Shown in pieces: positions 61,296-64,000 of a stretch of DNA of 64,000 nt. The notes beneath the pieces are model-generated. The model was given only the letters and a program-made list of their open reading frames with translations, had not been told where the DNA came from and searched no databases. Origin of the DNA: Nitrosococcus halophilus Nc 4 (GTDB lineage Bacteria; Pseudomonadota; Gammaproteobacteria; Nitrosococcales; Nitrosococcaceae). Numbering within the stretch: position 1 is the stretch's first letter; the number at the start of each line of letters is the position of its first letter. The stretch is taken from positions 608,261-672,260 of the forward strand of contig NC_013960.1 of NCBI RefSeq assembly GCF_000024725.1. The letters are read 5' to 3'. Made by a program: the position numbers and the translations under genes.

Positions 61296-62117
61296 ATGAC
61301 CGATTTGACGACCTATCTGGCTTTGGGAGCCCTAGTGGGGACCTTGGCGGGTTTGCTTGGAATCGGGGGCGGATTGGTGATTGTGGCCGTCCTAGTACAT
61401 GTGTTCTCGGCCCAGGGGATTAGCGACGAGCTTAGTATGCACATGGCTATTGGCACCTCCCAGGCCACTATTGTGCTTACCTCAATGGCTGCGATCTGGG
61501 CTCATCATCGGCGGGAGGGTGTGCTGTGGCTCATCATGGCAGCAATGGCGCCGGGGATTATGCTAGGCGCACTGTTGGGTGCAGTCATTGCGGATGCCCT
61601 TTCTGGGCAAGTCCTTAAAGGGTTATTCGGTGGTTTTGCTCTGTTAATTGCGTGGCAAATGGGGATTGGATTTCGCCTAACAGCAGCCCATCCCCTACCG
61701 CAACGTTGGATTCTGGCATTAGTCGGTGTGGCCATCGGGGGAGTCTCCGCACTCTTTGGAATTGGGGGGGGGAGTTTTACGGTACCCTATCTTTCTTGGC
61801 ATGGCATTCCCATGCGGAATGCGGTGGGGACGGCAAGTGCTTGTGGTTTTCCCCTCGCCATCGGTGGCACTTGCGGGTTCGTCTGGATGGGATGGGATAA
61901 GTTAGGGTTGCCTGCTTGGAGCAGTGGTTATGTCTATTGGCCAGCCGCTGTGGGTATCGTGGCGACTAGTATGTTATTTGCCCCCCTAGGGGCAAGGCTT
62001 GCCCATAGGTTGGCTTCGATAACTTTAAAGAGGGTGTTTGCCATTTTTCTTGGATACCTAGGCCTAAATATGTTGCTTGAGCTGATGGGAGCCACTTTTT
62101 TGCTCAGTGGGCGGTGA
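61296..62117 (+). CDS. TauE/SafE-family sulfite/anion exporter
   Basis: 273 residues. About eight hydrophobic helices in two repeats, each with a GIGGG motif: GTLAGLLGIGGGLVIVAVL and GVSALFGIGGGSFTVPYLS. The substrate may be sulfite or another small anion. Its 3' end overlaps the converging GT4 gene by 54 bases. Confidence 0.92.
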   Translation: MTDLTTYLALGALVGTLAGLLGIGGGLVIVAVLVHVFSAQGISDELSMHMAIGTSQATIVLTSMAAIWAHHRREGVLWLIMAAMAPGIMLGALLGAVIADALSGQVLKGLFGGFALLIAWQMGIGFRLTAAHPLPQRWILALVGVAIGGVSALFGIGGGSFTVPYLSWHGIPMRNAVGTASACGFPLAIGGTCGFVWMGWDKLGLPAWSSGYVYWPAAVGIVATSMLFAPLGARLAHRLASITLKRVFAIFLGYLGLNMLLELMGATFLLSGR

Positions 62118-63152
62118 AATTGGGGAAGTCTCGCGACCTTTCCCATCCTGTTGAGTGGAAATCGGGGCGAGGTTATGCAAGAACTGCTGGGTAATGGCAG
62201 GCCAGGTGAACTTTTCTGCATAGGCCCTGCACCGGTGAGGATCTAGAGACAGGGCAGACAGGGCGGCGGCGGCTAGATCTTCGTTGAGATAGCCGGTCTC
62301 GCCGTTGATAACGACATCAATGGGGCCGGGAACGGGGTAGGCTGCCACGGGAACGCCGCAGGCCATGGCTTCCAGCATGACCAGGCCGAAAGTGTCAGTA
62401 TGGCTGGGAAAGACAAGAACATCGGCAGCGGCAAAATGGGAAGCGAGTTCTTCTCCTTTTTTGACCCCTGTGAACACCACTTCTGGATATTCTTTACTGA
62501 GCTTATCGAGTTGGGGGCCATCCCCTACCACGATTTTGGTTCCTGGTAGTTGCAATCTTAAAAAGGCACGGATGTTTTTCTCTACCGCGACCCGCCCCAC
62601 ATACATAAAGAGGGGGCGGGGTTGTTTGAGAAAGTTTTTATCCCGGGGGTAAAACAAGTGGGTATCAACAGCCCGTGGCCATAGCACTAGGTTTTTGAAT
62701 CCTTTGGATGAAAGCTCTTTTTGGAGGGAATGAGTGGCGACCATTGTGCGGGCGCTAGCCCCATGAAACCAACGTAGATAACGGTAACCTACCCCTAGGG
62801 GAAGACCGGTGCGTAATTTAATATATTCTGGAAAGCGAGTGTGGAAGGAGGTGGTAAAGGGGTGACCATGGCGGAGGCACCATTTTCGGGCTGCTAAGCC
62901 TAAAGGGCCTTCGGTGGCAATATGGATGGCTTGCGGTTGCAGTTCTTCAATTAAATGGGACAGTTTGCTGTTTGTATTGAGGGCTAAAGAGATTTCAGGA
63001 TAGGTGGGGCAGGGGATGGTTCGGAATCGATCGGGACCGATGACAAATGTGGGGTGTCCTGCCTTTTCAAGTTCGTTTTGTGTTCGGGAAAGAGTGGTGA
63101 CCACCCCATTAGTTTGGGGGCGCCAAGCGTCGCTTACAATTAGTATCCGCAC
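62064..63152 (-). CDS. GT4-family glycosyltransferase (MgtA-like)
   Basis: 362 residues. N-terminal ILIVSDAWRPQTNGVVTTLS RTQNELEKAGH, TSFHTRFPEYIKLRTGLPLG and VDTHLFYPRD, with the donor site VFPSHTDTFGLVMLEAMACG VPVAAYPVPGP (E-x7-E). Matches GT4 enzymes that mannosylate or glucosylate diacylglycerol. It lies alone, outside the glycan cluster. Confidence 0.9.
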   Translation of the reverse strand: MRILIVSDAWRPQTNGVVTTLSRTQNELEKAGHPTFVIGPDRFRTIPCPTYPEISLALNTNSKLSHLIEELQPQAIHIATEGPLGLAARKWCLRHGHPFTTSFHTRFPEYIKLRTGLPLGVGYRYLRWFHGASARTMVATHSLQKELSSKGFKNLVLWPRAVDTHLFYPRDKNFLKQPRPLFMYVGRVAVEKNIRAFLRLQLPGTKIVVGDGPQLDKLSKEYPEVVFTGVKKGEELASHFAAADVLVFPSHTDTFGLVMLEAMACGVPVAAYPVPGPIDVVINGETGYLNEDLAAAALSALSLDPHRCRAYAEKFTWPAITQQFLHNLAPISTQQDGKGRETSPISPPTEQKSGSHQLKQHI

Positions 63153-63808
63153 CGAGATCCTCGCTCACTAGAAAAATAATCTCGGTTCCGACTTTAGGGG
63201 AAAAGTGTGACTAGGCGGTTAATTTTTGATGAATTTTTTGTGATCAACCCAGGCAAAAGCGGTTCTGTCCCTGAGAAGCGCCCTTGGTTATAAAACCACT
63301 GTTTGGTAGATTATATTTTTGTGAGGTATTTAGCTTTATTTGTTGGTTTAAAGCGTACTTAAGCAGGATCTCACAAGGGCGAACCAAGAATGGCTGCAAA
63401 TCACCGGGATGGGTATTCATTGTGGGGTAAGGCTTGGCTTGTCCATGCGAGCAGGCGGTTGACAGTGTATTTGTCAGTCGCAACCTTCAATTGCTCTGGT
63501 GCAGTATGTGCGCTAGTTCCTTCAAGCAACACGCGACCGTTTTCCCCCTCCCCTTCGGTTTTTTAGAGACTATACTGAGGGTACAGGCTCCCGCTTTCGT
63601 GCGAGGGGATCTTTCACGATTGCTGATGTTCTCGAAAAAGAGTTTAGAACAGCAATCGTACCTTGAAACTCAAAAACAACTCCTTGATTTGTCAAGTTCT
63701 TTAGCATTTTTGCGGGCGGAGACTTGGAACTCTGGGGGGGACTATTGTGTCTTTACTTTAGCGGTTGTTGTGGTGCCCTAATTGGTATTTCCGGCGAGGA
63801 GGTGCAGT
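63153..63808. other. Non-coding stretch before prkA
   Basis: 656 bases, A/T-rich from 63270 to 63360. A 115-codon frame at 63434 is open but has no family pattern or SD. A hairpin GGTTTTATAACCAAGG-type sequence is weak. The prkA promoter is expected here. Confidence 0.4.
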
Positions 63809-64000
63809 GTGGTCGATACAAAAAACGGATTTACTGAGATTATTAAAAAAGACCGAGCAAAGCGTGAACGTCAGGAATGGCGTGGGACGTTTATTGATTA
63901 TTTAGAAAAAGTCAAAAAGGACCCTAATATTGCGAGGTTAGCCCATTCTCGGGTTTATGACATGGTCATGCGGGAAGGGGCGGAGGACATCCATGCTTCG
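63809..64000 (+). CDS. prkA: PrkA-type serine protein kinase, N-terminal part
   Basis: 64 codons from GTG 63809, cut by the window end. SD GAGGAGG is 6 bases before. The sequence (IIKKDRAKRERQEWRGTFID YLEKVKKDPNIARLAHSRVY DMVMREGAED) matches the start of the PrkA/YeaG kinase family, which has an AAA-like N-terminal domain. It usually heads an operon with yeaH and spoVR. Confidence 0.85.
   Translation, partial: MVDTKNGFTEIIKKDRAKRERQEWRGTFIDYLEKVKKDPNIARLAHSRVYDMVMREGAEDIHAS

Noticed and set aside
63434..63781. 115-codon frame before prkA
   Set aside because: No SD, no pattern, odd composition; I treat the stretch as non-coding.

Overview
The window is about 64 kb of a gammaproteobacterial chromosome. 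I infer Chromatiales, most likely a Nitrosococcus-like organism, from the gene content and from the gamma-type orders gcvR-bcp / dapA-bamC-purC and ilvIH-ilvC-pssA-leuA. The genus is not proven by the sequence alone. I saw no rRNA, tRNA or CRISPR array.

Layout. (1) 1-4.5 kb: 3' end of typA, a small zinc-ribbon-like gene, then pilS-pilR. (2) 4.6-8.1 kb: four decayed or intact toxin-antitoxin (TA) modules plus a Uma2 nuclease. (3) 8.2-11.0 kb: pilA behind a textbook sigma-54 promoter (the PilSR output) and a large GT-C/TPR membrane protein that may glycosylate pilin. (4) 11.2-22 kb: a surface-glycan cluster. Two glycosyltransferases (GTs) lie on the plus strand. A minus-strand operon then runs wzx flippase - two tandemly duplicated sulfotransferases - two GT2 - UDP-galactopyranose mutase - GT4. 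This predicts a sulfated, galactofuranose-containing glycan. (5) 22.5-31.2 kb: a second, very dense TA island (AbrB-VapC, RHH-PIN, HicAB, HEPN-MNT, MNT-HepT, ParDE). It is broken up by an IS607 element, an IS256 element with an exact 8-bp target duplication inside hepT, and a tnpB fragment. (6) 31.7-39.8 kb: envelope genes (YqaA-like, PepSY, MATE, OmpA with calcium-binding repeats, lytic transglycosylase, TIGR04073) and an orphan MT-A70 methylase. (7) 39.9-46.3 kb: nrdB and nrdA; nrdA carries two endonuclease-bearing inteins. (8) 46.7-61 kb: housekeeping and biosynthesis (bcp, gcvR, dapA, bamC, purC, pyrC, ilvIHC, pssA, leuA with a leucine-rich leader peptide, UDG, rimI, nudix). (9) 61.3-64 kb: TauE/SafE exporter, a GT4, and the start of prkA.

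Themes. A short palindromic repeat family (R1 here; core GTGCGC-3 nt-GCGCAC; seven copies) sits repeatedly at gene ends and has been absorbed into coding sequence. A second family (R2, GCCGGATACGCG...ATCCGGC) has replaced the middle of a relE gene. Most striking are: a predicted nrdA intein whose +1 extein residue is glycine instead of Cys/Ser/Thr; a second intein placed directly after the catalytic thiyl-radical cysteine; an antitoxin whose N-terminus is replaced by an IS3 OrfA; a HEPN toxin whose catalytic His is Tyr; and a sulfotransferase tandem duplication that leaves a stub of the flippase gene between the copies.
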